NCBI GenBank assembly: GCA_964436165.1
Contig: CAYTBY010000002.1
Location: 1-64,000 of the forward strand
Reading direction: 5' to 3'
Origin: 2-01-FULL-39-28 sp964436165
GTDB taxonomy: Bacteria > Patescibacteriota > Minisyncoccia > 2-02-FULL-40-12 > GWA2-44-9
DNA: 64,000 nt
Part shown: positions 55,688-63,683 of the stretch, in pieces
Layout of the letters: every line of letters starts with the position of its first letter
Numbering within the stretch: position 1 is the first letter of the stretch
Notes under the pieces: generated by a model
The model's database searches: none
Seen by the model: only the letters and a program-made list of their open reading frames with translations
What the model was told of the DNA's origin: nothing
Translations under genes and position numbers: made by a program

Positions 55688-56530
55688 TGAAAAAAGTATC
55701 GGAACTTCTGCAAGGAGCATTATCAGACCGCCAACCAGTACATTCGATCCAAGCATTTTACCCCAGTAGAATTTATCGATGGCTATGACTCCTAATCTAT
55801 CCAGATAGCCTAGAACAGAAAAATGCTTTACGGGTATTTGAGTCATTCCCGAGAAGACCAGAACAAAGGATATGAAAAGCAGTAATCCTGCAAAACCTAT
55901 ATACCCTAGTTGATTTATGGGAACTGCGAAGGAATGGCCTAGGGCCAATCCGACCACTGGCATCAGTAAAAACTGATATCCCAGTTTTGTGAAGGATGAG
56001 AAATATGGATCAACCTCTTTGACCTGTCTAGAAAATACTATTTCAAAACTATAGAATAAGGCGGATAGGAAAGCAAAATAGAACCAGCGTTCATGTTTAA
56101 TCCAATCGTTACCTATCATTATAGTAAGACCGATAACCCCGAGTGCTACACTGAGAAATGTTGCTCTATCAATTTTTTCTTTAAATACGGGTATTATAGA
56201 TACCCAAACAACAGAAAGTATTGCTGCAAAATAGTGTATCAATATAATACTTGTTACGTTGGAATCCGAATCATTTGTTGCTAAAGCCGTATAGAGAAAA
56301 CTGTTATTTATTGCTGCTGATAGACCAAGCCCTGCAAGAAAAAACCTCTGCTTTTTAGAAAACTTTGGCCAAGGCTTGAGTATTAGTCTCGGGAATAAAA
56401 AGATAATACCAACTAAAGACATGAGCGCCCCCAGAACCGTTGGGGCTACAATACTTCCCGCATCTTTAATAACAAAACCGTTGATTACAGCCCAGATCAG
56501 AACCCCGCAGATAATTTTTAAATAGCTCAC
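55667..56530 (-). CDS. EamA/DMT-family transporter
   Basis: 287 residues with about ten membrane helices in two homologous halves, as in drug/metabolite exporters of the EamA type (ICGVLIWAVINGFVIKDAG start). Substrate unknown. GTG start preceded by AAAGGAG. It begins 3 nt after the ROK gene on the same strand, so the two form an operon; sugar or sugar-derivative transport is a reasonable guess only. Confidence 0.8.
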   Translation of the reverse strand: MSYLKIICGVLIWAVINGFVIKDAGSIVAPTVLGALMSLVGIIFLFPRLILKPWPKFSKKQRFFLAGLGLSAAINNSFLYTALATNDSDSNVTSIILIHYFAAILSVVWVSIIPVFKEKIDRATFLSVALGVIGLTIMIGNDWIKHERWFYFAFLSALFYSFEIVFSRQVKEVDPYFSSFTKLGYQFLLMPVVGLALGHSFAVPINQLGYIGFAGLLLFISFVLVFSGMTQIPVKHFSVLGYLDRLGVIAIDKFYWGKMLGSNVLVGGLIMLLAEVPILFSIKKEAN

Positions 56531-56533
56531 TCC

Positions 56534-57520
56534 TCACTCTCCTTTTAGCTGAAGCTGGTCGAATGCGTATTTCGCCGCTCCGAGATTAACCGGATTTTCA
56601 AATTCTGCCAAACAAATGTTGACGCCGTTTTTCATGACGGCTATTTTATATTTGGCCGGGTTCATTATCTGATCAAGTGCTTTTTTAGTCTCGGTCAGAA
56701 GATGCTTATTTTTGCAGGCAATACCCCCGCCTAGTATTATGACCCCCGGTTGATGAACTAAGATTATGTTTCTCAGTAAAATAGCAAGATGATGAGCATA
56801 CTTTTTTTGAACTTCCAGCCATTTTGGCTCGCCAGCTCCTACACCATCCCTCAGTTTGGGTGATATTGAATGCCGGTTGTTATAGGTCATGTTCGCGAAA
56901 TTAACGTTAAAAACCTTGGCATAAGTATTGGCCAAACCGTTGGTGCCAAGATATGCTTCGGCACAGCCAAAACTTCCACAGTTGCATAACCGTTGATATT
57001 CTTCTGCTTCTACGGCTAAGAGAGTGTGTCCCCATTCGGGAGCCTTACCTAATCCCCGCTGAAGCACCCCGTTCACCAAACTGGCACTGCCCACGCCAGT
57101 ACTAAGAGTAAGATAAACAACTGAGGCGCATCCCCGTCCAGCTCCCAGCCAATACTCACCCAATCCGGCGGCATCGGCATCGTTTAACAAAAAAACGGGT
57201 AAATTAAACGCATCTCTAAGTTTTTCCACTATTTTAAAATTCTTCACTCCCTTTAGATTGGGAGTATCTTCTATGATGCCATTAACCGAATCTAAGGGGC
57301 CGGGACTGCCAATACTAATGCCCAAGATTTCGGAATTTTTTTCAACTTGAATAAGCGGTTTGATGTTATCTGTCAAAAGCCGGAAGAAACTGTCGTTATC
57401 CAGTTTGAGACCGATAAGGCTCCTAAAAACATTCGGGCCACGCTCACCGTTTTTATCAATAGTTTGGATCTCCACCTTACTCCCGCCAATATCTACCGTG
57501 AGAATTTGTTCTTTTGTCAT
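56534..57520 (-). CDS. ROK-family sugar kinase
   Basis: 328 residues. ATP-binding TVDIGGSKVEIQT at the N-terminus, catalytic region LLNDADAAGLGE, the ROK zinc site CNCGSFGCAEAYLG and IILGGGIACK. No DNA-binding domain, so a kinase (glucokinase-like) and not a repressor. A TAAAAT box (57527-57532 on this strand) ends 6 nt before the ATG. Operon with the DMT transporter; likely phosphorylates glucose released by the GH1 enzyme. Confidence 0.88.
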   Translation of the reverse strand: MTKEQILTVDIGGSKVEIQTIDKNGERGPNVFRSLIGLKLDNDSFFRLLTDNIKPLIQVEKNSEILGISIGSPGPLDSVNGIIEDTPNLKGVKNFKIVEKLRDAFNLPVFLLNDADAAGLGEYWLGAGRGCASVVYLTLSTGVGSASLVNGVLQRGLGKAPEWGHTLLAVEAEEYQRLCNCGSFGCAEAYLGTNGLANTYAKVFNVNFANMTYNNRHSISPKLRDGVGAGEPKWLEVQKKYAHHLAILLRNIILVHQPGVIILGGGIACKNKHLLTETKKALDQIMNPAKYKIAVMKNGVNICLAEFENPVNLGAAKYAFDQLQLKGE

Positions 57521-57570
57521 GTCTTTATTTTACCTTTCAAAGAACTAAAGGTCTAGACTACTTTACCACT

Positions 57571-57602
57571 ATAAAGGGCACCTTTGCAAAGGTGCCCTTT
57601 AT
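57571..57602. terminator. 32-bp perfect palindrome
   Basis: ATAAAGGGCACCTTTG / CAAAGGTGCCCTTTAT. Lies upstream of the ROK gene and downstream of the 272-residue gene; acts probably as the terminator of the latter. Confidence 0.75.
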
Positions 57603-57618
57603 GATTTTGAAAGTTTCT

Positions 57619-57654
57619 AGTCACATATTAACACGATCGTGTTAATATGTGACT
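57619..57654. repeat. 36-bp perfect palindrome
   Basis: AGTCACATATTAACACGA followed by its exact reverse complement, with no spacer, 16 bp from another perfect palindrome. Could be a second terminator stem or a protein-binding site. Confidence 0.85.
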
Positions 57655-57658
57655 TTTG

Positions 57659-58477
57659 TTAAAAGATTATCGGTTCACCGTCCGGATACTCATCAAATTC
57701 TATTTGGTTAACTGGGGCGATCTCTGACTCTTTGAGATTCATTCTTTTGACCGTTACCGGAGTCAGGTAGCGTTTTATACCGCCGGTTATTTGATATACT
57801 TCACGATTTATCTCCGGTCTCTCGACGAAAATAAATTGATTTCGGGGATAGTAGTTAAACTCTTTCTGATTTATTACAATTACATCTTCTTTTCTGTCGC
57901 CATAAGAGTAGAAAACTTTATCATTTAATATTGGCCTCAACATTCCGCCCTCGGTCAGGTAATATATGATCGGATTTTTTTCTTCTTCTAAACTCTCAAC
58001 CGTAAAAAGCCGAGCCGTAGGATATTGAGCCAATTCAGCAAGAGTTACTTTTTGAATCATATTGGCAGTAAAACCATAGCTATAGAAAATTTCAGTAGTT
58101 GGGATCGAGTGTTTCATGCCGTTGATTATTCTATAAACTTCTTCTTGGCCCTCGACATTAACTATGGTTAAGACCGGATCGCCGGCTAAATTTTCCGAAC
58201 TGCCGAATAAACCGCTTAATGAAAATAAGCCCATGGATTGACTTTGCTGGCCCGAACCAGATGAACCGCCTGAACCGGATTGGGTGCTTAAATCACATCC
58301 CAAACCGGCAGAACAAACAGTATTTCCAGCCAAAGCCGCCCCAAAAGAACCTTGAGCTTGTTTATTTTGAGCGGTGCTAGGCGCTAAAGGCAAAAGAAAC
58401 AAGGCCAAAATAATAGCTCCGATAAGCAGAAAAATGACTACGTATTTAATTGGGTTTACTGAAGATTCTTCGTACAT
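57659..58477 (-). CDS. Membrane-anchored surface protein with repeated SYG-type domain
   Basis: 272 residues: one N-terminal helix (about 11-30), a Gly/Ser/Gln-rich linker (about 62-82), then three related units (VYRIINGMKHSIPTTEIFYSYG; IYYLTEGGMLRPILNDKVFYSYG; VYQITGGIKRYLTPVTVKRM). The same unit closes the large surface protein at 12373-15549 (IYIINPHGYKRLFLNPVIFSFYG). Probably a surface-exposed binding or wall-associated module typical of Patescibacteria. A TAAAAT box (58484-58489) lies 6 nt before the ATG. Confidence 0.75.
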   Translation of the reverse strand: MYEESSVNPIKYVVIFLLIGAIILALFLLPLAPSTAQNKQAQGSFGAALAGNTVCSAGLGCDLSTQSGSGGSSGSGQQSQSMGLFSLSGLFGSSENLAGDPVLTIVNVEGQEEVYRIINGMKHSIPTTEIFYSYGFTANMIQKVTLAELAQYPTARLFTVESLEEEKNPIIYYLTEGGMLRPILNDKVFYSYGDRKEDVIVINQKEFNYYPRNQFIFVERPEINREVYQITGGIKRYLTPVTVKRMNLKESEIAPVNQIEFDEYPDGEPIIF

Positions 58478-58540
58478 GTCTATATTTTAACATACTTAAA
58501 GTTAAAAGTCAATCTTATTAGTCCGTAATCGAAATGATAT

Positions 58541-58546
58541 TATAAT
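58541..58546 (+). promoter_or_regulatory. Leaderless-type -10 for ABC transporter
   Basis: TATAAT ends 8 nt before ATG 58555; no Shine-Dalgarno. Confidence 0.6.
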
Positions 58547-58554
58547 AAGACGTT

Positions 58555-59292
58555 ATGGACAATACTATTCTCAAGGTCGAAAATCTAGGGGTTAGTTTTG
58601 ACGGAAATTATGTTCTGAAGGATTTAGATTTCTTGGTTAATAAAGGCGATGTGCTGGCCATTGTAGGTCCGAATGGAGCCGGTAAGTCGGTATTATTTCG
58701 AGCACTTCTTGGATTAATTCCTCACTTCGGCAGAATGGAGTGGGCACCTAACTTAAAAATAAGCTACGTCCCTCAGAAATTCGCCATAGACAGAGAACTT
58801 CCGTTAAGCACCGAAGAATTTTTACAATTTAAAAAAAAGAGCCACTCTGAGATTATAGATGTTTTAAAATCAGTTGGCATAGGCGCTGATCACAAGAATG
58901 ACCCCGAACATCACACTCGTCATATTAAAGATCACGTTTTGAGTCAAAGGCTGGGCTGGCTTTCTGGCGGCCAATTGCAGAGAGTCTTGATTGCCTGGTC
59001 TTTGCTCGATAATCCAGACGTTCTTTTATTCGACGAACCGACCGCCGGCATAGATCTTGGCGGGGAAGAAACGATCTATAACTTGCTTAAAAAACTCCAT
59101 AACGAGCGCAACTTTACAATCTTGCTGATATCGCACGACCTCAATATCGTTTATAAATATGCCAACAGTGTTTTATGCATAAACAAAGAAATGATATGCC
59201 ACGGTATTCCAACAGAAGTACTCGATCCCCAGTCATTGGCAAAGCTTTATGGTGGTGAAGCCGGATTTTATAAACATGATGACCATGGATAA
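58555..59292 (+). CDS. ABC transporter ATPase, metal type (ZnuC-like)
   Basis: 245 residues: Walker A GPNGAGKSVLF, Q loop VPQKF, signature LSGGQLQRVLIAW, Walker B VLLFDEPTAGIDLGG and switch His LLISHDLNIV. Best fit is the ATPase of zinc/manganese uptake systems (ZnuC/MntB) because the next gene is an ABC-3 permease. A His-rich segment (DHKNDPEHHTRHIKDH, about 112-127) may sense metal. No solute-binding protein gene is adjacent. Confidence 0.9.
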   Translation: MDNTILKVENLGVSFDGNYVLKDLDFLVNKGDVLAIVGPNGAGKSVLFRALLGLIPHFGRMEWAPNLKISYVPQKFAIDRELPLSTEEFLQFKKKSHSEIIDVLKSVGIGADHKNDPEHHTRHIKDHVLSQRLGWLSGGQLQRVLIAWSLLDNPDVLLFDEPTAGIDLGGEETIYNLLKKLHNERNFTILLISHDLNIVYKYANSVLCINKEMICHGIPTEVLDPQSLAKLYGGEAGFYKHDDHG

Positions 59293-60052
59293 TTCTCTAT
59301 TTCTACAATTAGTCACCGGCTCTTTGATCGGTCTTGGCGCTGGTTATGTCGGTTCTTTTATGGTTTTACGTCGAATGTCTCTTGTCGGCGATGCCTTATC
59401 TCACGTTGCCTTGCCTGGGATAGCATTAGCTTTATTATTAAACATAAATCCTTTCTTTGGCGCTTTTACCGCTTTATTTTTGGCAATATTAGGCATTTGG
59501 TTTTTAGAAAAAAGAACGGAATTACCATCAGAAACATTAGTTGGAATATTTTTCACCATCAGTTTAGCCATTGGATTACTGCTTACTCCAAATCACGAAC
59601 TGCTTGAGGCTTTGTTCGGCGACATTACTAAAATAACAACTTTGGATCTTATAATTACCGTGGCTCTAGTCACGTTAATAATTTTTGTCATTAGGAAAAT
59701 TTCTGACGGCTTGATGCTCGGGATTATATCAAAAGAATTAGCAATGGCTCTTAAAATACCGGTACATAAGATTAATTTTATTTTCTTATTACTGGTGGCA
59801 TTTGTTGTTGCTCTTGGCTTAAAAGTTGCCGGCACACTCTTGATGGGTTCGTTGGTCATAATTCCAGCGGCGGCGGCTAAAAATATTTCTGTAAATCTCT
59901 CTTATTACAGCCGCTGGTCAATACTATTTGGCGCGATATCGGCAGTATTTGGTATCGTTCTTGCTCAATATCTTGGCATCGAACCCGGTCCGACTATCGT
60001 TCTCACGGCCGGAGCTATATTCTTGGGAACTCTCTTTTTTAAAAAGAAATAG
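59276..60052 (+). CDS. ABC-3 family metal permease (ZnuB-like)
   Basis: About 258 residues with eight or nine helices: VLRRMSLVGDALSHVALPGIAL and KVAGTLLMGSLVIIPAAAAKN are hallmarks of zinc/manganese permeases (ABC-3). It overlaps the ATPase gene; ATG codons occur at 59276, 59279 and 59285, and I cannot decide between them. Partner of the ATPase; together they would import a divalent metal if a binding protein exists elsewhere. Confidence 0.9.
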   Translation: MMTMDNSLFLQLVTGSLIGLGAGYVGSFMVLRRMSLVGDALSHVALPGIALALLLNINPFFGAFTALFLAILGIWFLEKRTELPSETLVGIFFTISLAIGLLLTPNHELLEALFGDITKITTLDLIITVALVTLIIFVIRKISDGLMLGIISKELAMALKIPVHKINFIFLLLVAFVVALGLKVAGTLLMGSLVIIPAAAAKNISVNLSYYSRWSILFGAISAVFGIVLAQYLGIEPGPTIVLTAGAIFLGTLFFKKK

Positions 60053-60091
60053 CTATTGTCTATTATCTCAAATTTGCTAGAATAATTTTCT

Positions 60092-60664
60092 ATGTCGTTA
60101 GGAGTTAATGAATTAAAACAGAAGACTTTTTTTATTTACGAGGCCCAACCCTACGTGGTTTTGGAGACCCATCATTTGAAGATGCAGCAGCGCCGGCCGA
60201 CAGTCCAGGTTAGAATGAAAAATCTTATAAATGCTAAAGTTTTAGAAAGAAATTTCGCCCAATCCGATGTTTTTGAAGAGGCTGATGTCGAGAAGCTAAG
60301 AGTTAAATATCTCTACAATCATCGCGATCAATATTGGTTTTCTTACGAAAATGATCCTTCTAAGCGTTTCGAATTAAGTCAAGATATTTTGGGTGATTCA
60401 ATAAAATTCTTAAAACCAAATACGATCCTTGAGGCCGTTTCTTTTGAGGATAAAATTATAACCGTAGAACTGCCCGTTAAAATGAAGTTTAGGGTAACCG
60501 AAGCCCCGCCAACCGTTAAAGGCAACACCGCTCAGGGCGGGGTTAAACAGGTCAAAATAGAAACCGGCGCCACCATCAACGCCCCCCTCTTCGTCAACGA
60601 AGGCGACCTCATCCGAATCAACACTGAAACGGGAGAGTATGTCGAACGCGCAGATAAAGGGTAA
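60092..60664 (+). CDS. efp: Elongation factor P
   Basis: Helps ribosomes through proline stretches. 190 residues with all three domains; the C-terminal INAPLFVNEGDLIRINTETGEYVER is typical. The domain I loop that normally reads KPGKGxA, with a modified Lys or Arg at its tip, here reads LKMQQRRPTVQVR, so the usual modifiable Lys is replaced by Gln/Arg. A TGC-TAGAAT extended -10 (60075-60083) ends 8 nt before the ATG. Its stop abuts the convergent protease gene. Confidence 0.93.
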   Translation: MSLGVNELKQKTFFIYEAQPYVVLETHHLKMQQRRPTVQVRMKNLINAKVLERNFAQSDVFEEADVEKLRVKYLYNHRDQYWFSYENDPSKRFELSQDILGDSIKFLKPNTILEAVSFEDKIITVELPVKMKFRVTEAPPTVKGNTAQGGVKQVKIETGATINAPLFVNEGDLIRINTETGEYVERADKG

Positions 60665-61558
60665 CTAAAAATTGCACCTATAATCTAGGGCCGAAATATC
60701 TTCCGGGCTAAGAAACGGGTTTTGGATGTTTTGCTTGTCCATCAGGTGATACATGACTGACACTGGATTTTCGACATGGTCTATGCCAAGAGCATGGCCA
60801 AGTTCGTGGGCAAGAACCAAACGTAAATCCCCTACCGTTTCAAATTGATAAATATTTATCTGATCTCCGCTATATTCTCCTTGGTCAAATTCCCTAGCTT
60901 CGCCGAAGCGTTGGTTATGGATATCTACATCTATATTTAAATCCCCGGCAATGGCATTCACTGTATCGCCTAACGAGTTAAGCTCCGATGCCCGGCCGTT
61001 AAGAATTAATCTCTGATTGTCTAGAATTGCTTTTTGCTCTTCAAGTTCTTTTCTTTCCTGTTCAAGCTCTTTGTGCTCTGGGGGCGTTGCTCCGCCTCGG
61101 CCATTTATTTCAGCTACATAATCATTGTATTCTTTCAATCTGGCCTCAAAAACATAAACATTATTGTTGTAGCGCCTAAGGTCTCCTTCGTACGAAGCAG
61201 CTAGGGCCTTATAGTCAGCCACCAGTGAATCGTATTGAGATCTTGAGCCTTCTATTCCTTCTTTAGATTCGCTGGCTTCTATGGTTGATTTTTGACGCTC
61301 ATCAAAGACAAGATTAATTTTAAACTTTGATAGGGGTTTGTACTCAAATATATTCCGGTCAATTTTACTTTCCCACACTGTCTCCGCTTCTTTTATGGTG
61401 GTAAGGAATTTGTCTTTACTGATGCCGAATCTGTTATCAAAACCGCCGATATCGTAAAATATAGGGTTTTTACACGAAGCAAACTCGTTCTGGTAAATAT
61501 AAAATCCTGCAAAAATAATTAGCAGAATAAATAATGTTGTGGCTATTTTATTTATCAC
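60665..61558 (-). CDS. Matrixin-like metalloprotease with coiled coil
   Basis: 297 residues: N-terminal signal anchor (about 5-22), coiled coil (about 85-200, with EHKELEQERKELEEQKA), and a C-terminal zincin domain LVLAHELGHALGIDH with HExxHxxGxxH and Met-turn SVMYHLM. Catalytic residues are intact, so a secreted or membrane-tethered zinc protease is likely. GTG start. Convergent with efp, with no bases between the stops. Confidence 0.87.
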   Translation of the reverse strand: MINKIATTLFILLIIFAGFYIYQNEFASCKNPIFYDIGGFDNRFGISKDKFLTTIKEAETVWESKIDRNIFEYKPLSKFKINLVFDERQKSTIEASESKEGIEGSRSQYDSLVADYKALAASYEGDLRRYNNNVYVFEARLKEYNDYVAEINGRGGATPPEHKELEQERKELEEQKAILDNQRLILNGRASELNSLGDTVNAIAGDLNIDVDIHNQRFGEAREFDQGEYSGDQINIYQFETVGDLRLVLAHELGHALGIDHVENPVSVMYHLMDKQNIQNPFLSPEDISALDYRCNF

Positions 61559-61618
61559 AGTCGTTGTGGATAAAATTCATTGTTGCCATTAATGTTTTGT
61601 GAGACAATGTAAGATTAC

Positions 61619-61675
61619 GTTTGGCCCTAAGGGCCAAAGGGTCGATATGTTAGTTAAATTTTAATAAAATTTAAC
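61619..61675 (+). promoter_or_regulatory. Two hairpins in the leader of the next gene
   Basis: TTTGGCCC/AGGGCCAAA (61619-61637) and AT-only GTTAAATTTT/AAAATTTAAC (about 61652-61675) precede ATG 61692. Could be a regulated leader or a terminator pair; no known riboswitch matched. Confidence 0.4.
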
Positions 61676-61691
61676 ATTTTAGCCAAGAACG

Positions 61692-61970
61692 ATGAACACA
61701 GCTAAGTGTCCTAATTGTGACCAGGTAATTGCTAACGTCCACTACGAAGCCCACGATCCGAGCTCTTTCAGCGGTTTTCGTGGCTCCCGATCTTTCACAG
61801 CAGTTGCCTACCCTTGCGGACATGCCATCAGCGCAGTGCCAGTAACCTGGGAAATGCGGCTTGAAGAAATTGATAAGATGAATAGAGAATTAAATCAAAA
61901 ATTAGATTATCTGCATAAAGAGATCTCCGAGCTCGCCGTTTTAGTCCGCAACAATTCCCAGATAAAGTAA
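61692..61970 (+). CDS. Zinc-ribbon-like small protein with coiled coil
   Basis: 92 residues. CPNCDQVIANVHYEAHD at the N-terminus and YPCGHA further on suggest a Cys/His metal site, followed by a coiled-coil tail (EEIDKMNRELNQKLDYLHKEI). No family recognised. Followed by a terminator (62017-62037). The leader has two hairpins and no clear Shine-Dalgarno. Confidence 0.68.
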   Translation: MNTAKCPNCDQVIANVHYEAHDPSSFSGFRGSRSFTAVAYPCGHAISAVPVTWEMRLEEIDKMNRELNQKLDYLHKEISELAVLVRNNSQIK

Positions 61971-62016
61971 TATTGTTACAAACGGATAAACATTACCCCG
62001 TGTTGCTTTAGTTGAT

Positions 62017-62038
62017 GCCCCAAAAGGGCTATTTTTTT
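62017..62038 (+). terminator. Terminator after zinc-ribbon-like gene
   Basis: GCCC-CAAAA-GGGC followed by TATTTTTTT; overlaps the end of the convergent gene. Confidence 0.75.
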
Positions 62039-62574
62039 ATGAACAGCAGTACCGGCAAAGGGGCAAGGGCCCAAAAGAAAAGAGCAGTTGAAGTAGCTAA
62101 GTAATCATCGAAACCAAAAGTCCATTTTAAGACCAGCTCTTCCGGAAGAATACTAAAAATTATACTAGCCAAAAATCCGAGCTGGAGAAAACTCAAGATT
62201 ATTATTCCAAATAAAGAATACTCATTTGAAGATATCCTCTTTCTTATGAACGAAAAATTAAAGACGCTGAATACAACAATATAGGCGGTTAAAAATATTC
62301 CGAGTCGAAGCCAGTATTCTTCAAACGAATCGCCGATAATATTACTTACCTCTTTTAAATACGGAAATATTTTGTCAAAAGCAAAGGCAACATAGATGCT
62401 AAGCAGTGATATTACCGCCTTTGTTCTCCCAATGCTTAAGCCAAAAATAGAAATTGCCACCGCTCCCAAAGCCCCAAAAATCCAGCCTGGCCCAAACCCG
62501 GAAATTGAAGAGATAGCAGACAAATTTTCAAGACCGGGGATAAAAGACTTAATAAAATCAAGGAATTTAATCAT
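62029..62574 (-). CDS. Hypothetical membrane protein, 181 residues
   Basis: About five membrane helices; the segment GPGWIFGALGAVAISIFGLSIGRTKAVISLLSIYVAFAFDKIF resembles the start of CvpA-like proteins, but this is weak. A TATAAT box (62582-62587 on this strand) ends 7 nt before the ATG: leaderless-type. Downstream of murB on the same strand, which hints at envelope work. Confidence 0.65.
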   Translation of the reverse strand: MIKFLDFIKSFIPGLENLSAISSISGFGPGWIFGALGAVAISIFGLSIGRTKAVISLLSIYVAFAFDKIFPYLKEVSNIIGDSFEEYWLRLGIFLTAYIVVFSVFNFSFIRKRISSNEYSLFGIIILSFLQLGFLASIIFSILPEELVLKWTFGFDDYLATSTALFFWALAPLPVLLFIKK

Positions 62575-62609
62575 CTACTATATTATAACATTATTTTGAT
62601 CCTTCGACG

Positions 62610-63635
62610 TTATTCAGGATCAACCTTGAGTTTATCGAATAGGTTGACTTCCGGTTCGAGATCTATTCCAAATTTAACTTTTACCGATTTTTGCATCATT
62701 CTGGCTAAATTAATTATATCTCTTGATTTTGCACCTTTATAACTAATGAGGACCATGGCATGGCGCTTGGAAACGCCTACGTTACCGATTCTTTTCCCTT
62801 TCCAGTTAGTTTTTTCGGTAAGCTGGCCAGCAAATAGCTTTACTTGATTATTCCCCAAGTCCCTACCGATAATATCGGGGTGCCTAGAAACTAGGGTTTG
62901 AAACTTAGAAACTGTTATGACAGGATTTTTGAAAAAAGATCCGGCCGTACCAATAGAAGCTGTCGGATAGTCCAATTTTGTTCTCCTTATCTGTACAACT
63001 GCTTTTCTAACTTCTCGGATCATTGGTACTTTATTTTCAAAATATTTAGCAAGATCGGGGTAGTTTATTTTGGGCCTAAATTCAGGAGATAATTCAAGAG
63101 TTGTTCCAAGAATTATATAATTTTTCCCTTCTGGTTTTTGAAAAATACTGGTTCGATAACTAAACCGACAAGAAAGATTTGATAATGTTTTGACTTTCTT
63201 TAATTTGATATCAAAAACATCAACAGATTCAATGACGTCTTTTATTTCTGCACCATAAGCTCCAATATTCTGGTATATCGCTCCGCCGACAGTACCGGGA
63301 ATTAACGAAAGATTTTCTATGCCGCTGAGGTTTTTAGTAACGGCTTTGGCAACTATTTTATCCCATATTTCTCCTGCTCCAACATAAACAAGATCATTTT
63401 TAAATTTAATGCCTTTTATATTTATTTTTAATACTAACCCCATCAAACCACTATCTGGCAACAAAACATTGCTTCCTCCGCCAAGAGTAAATATTTTTAA
63501 ATTCTTGCTTTTCGCAAACTTTACCGCCTCTTCAAGCGCTTTAACATTTCTTATCTCAGCAAAAAACTCAGCTTTCCCGCCGATATGAAAAGTTGTGTAT
63601 TTCGCTAATTTTATATTCTTTAGGATTTTTACCAT
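62610..63635 (-). CDS. murB: UDP-N-acetylenolpyruvoylglucosamine reductase
   Basis: Reduces UDP-GlcNAc-enolpyruvate to UDP-MurNAc in peptidoglycan synthesis. 341 residues: FAD-binding TFHIGGKAEFFAEI and LGGGSNVLLPDSG, LSLIPGTVGGAIYQNIGAYG, FSYRTSIFQ, catalytic SFFKNP (GTAGSFFKNP) and the C-terminal LEPEVNLF. All key residues are present. Divergent from gpmI, with 48 bp between the starts that hold both promoters. Confidence 0.95.
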   Translation of the reverse strand: MVKILKNIKLAKYTTFHIGGKAEFFAEIRNVKALEEAVKFAKSKNLKIFTLGGGSNVLLPDSGLMGLVLKINIKGIKFKNDLVYVGAGEIWDKIVAKAVTKNLSGIENLSLIPGTVGGAIYQNIGAYGAEIKDVIESVDVFDIKLKKVKTLSNLSCRFSYRTSIFQKPEGKNYIILGTTLELSPEFRPKINYPDLAKYFENKVPMIREVRKAVVQIRRTKLDYPTASIGTAGSFFKNPVITVSKFQTLVSRHPDIIGRDLGNNQVKLFAGQLTEKTNWKGKRIGNVGVSKRHAMVLISYKGAKSRDIINLARMMQKSVKVKFGIDLEPEVNLFDKLKVDPE

Positions 63636-63668
63636 TCTATATTGATTAATAAAAATTATACCAATTTA

Positions 63669-63677
63669 TGTTATACT
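63669..63677 (+). promoter_or_regulatory. Leaderless-type extended -10 for gpmI
   Basis: TGT-TATACT ends 6 nt before ATG 63684. Confidence 0.7.
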
Positions 63678-63683
63678 ATAAAA

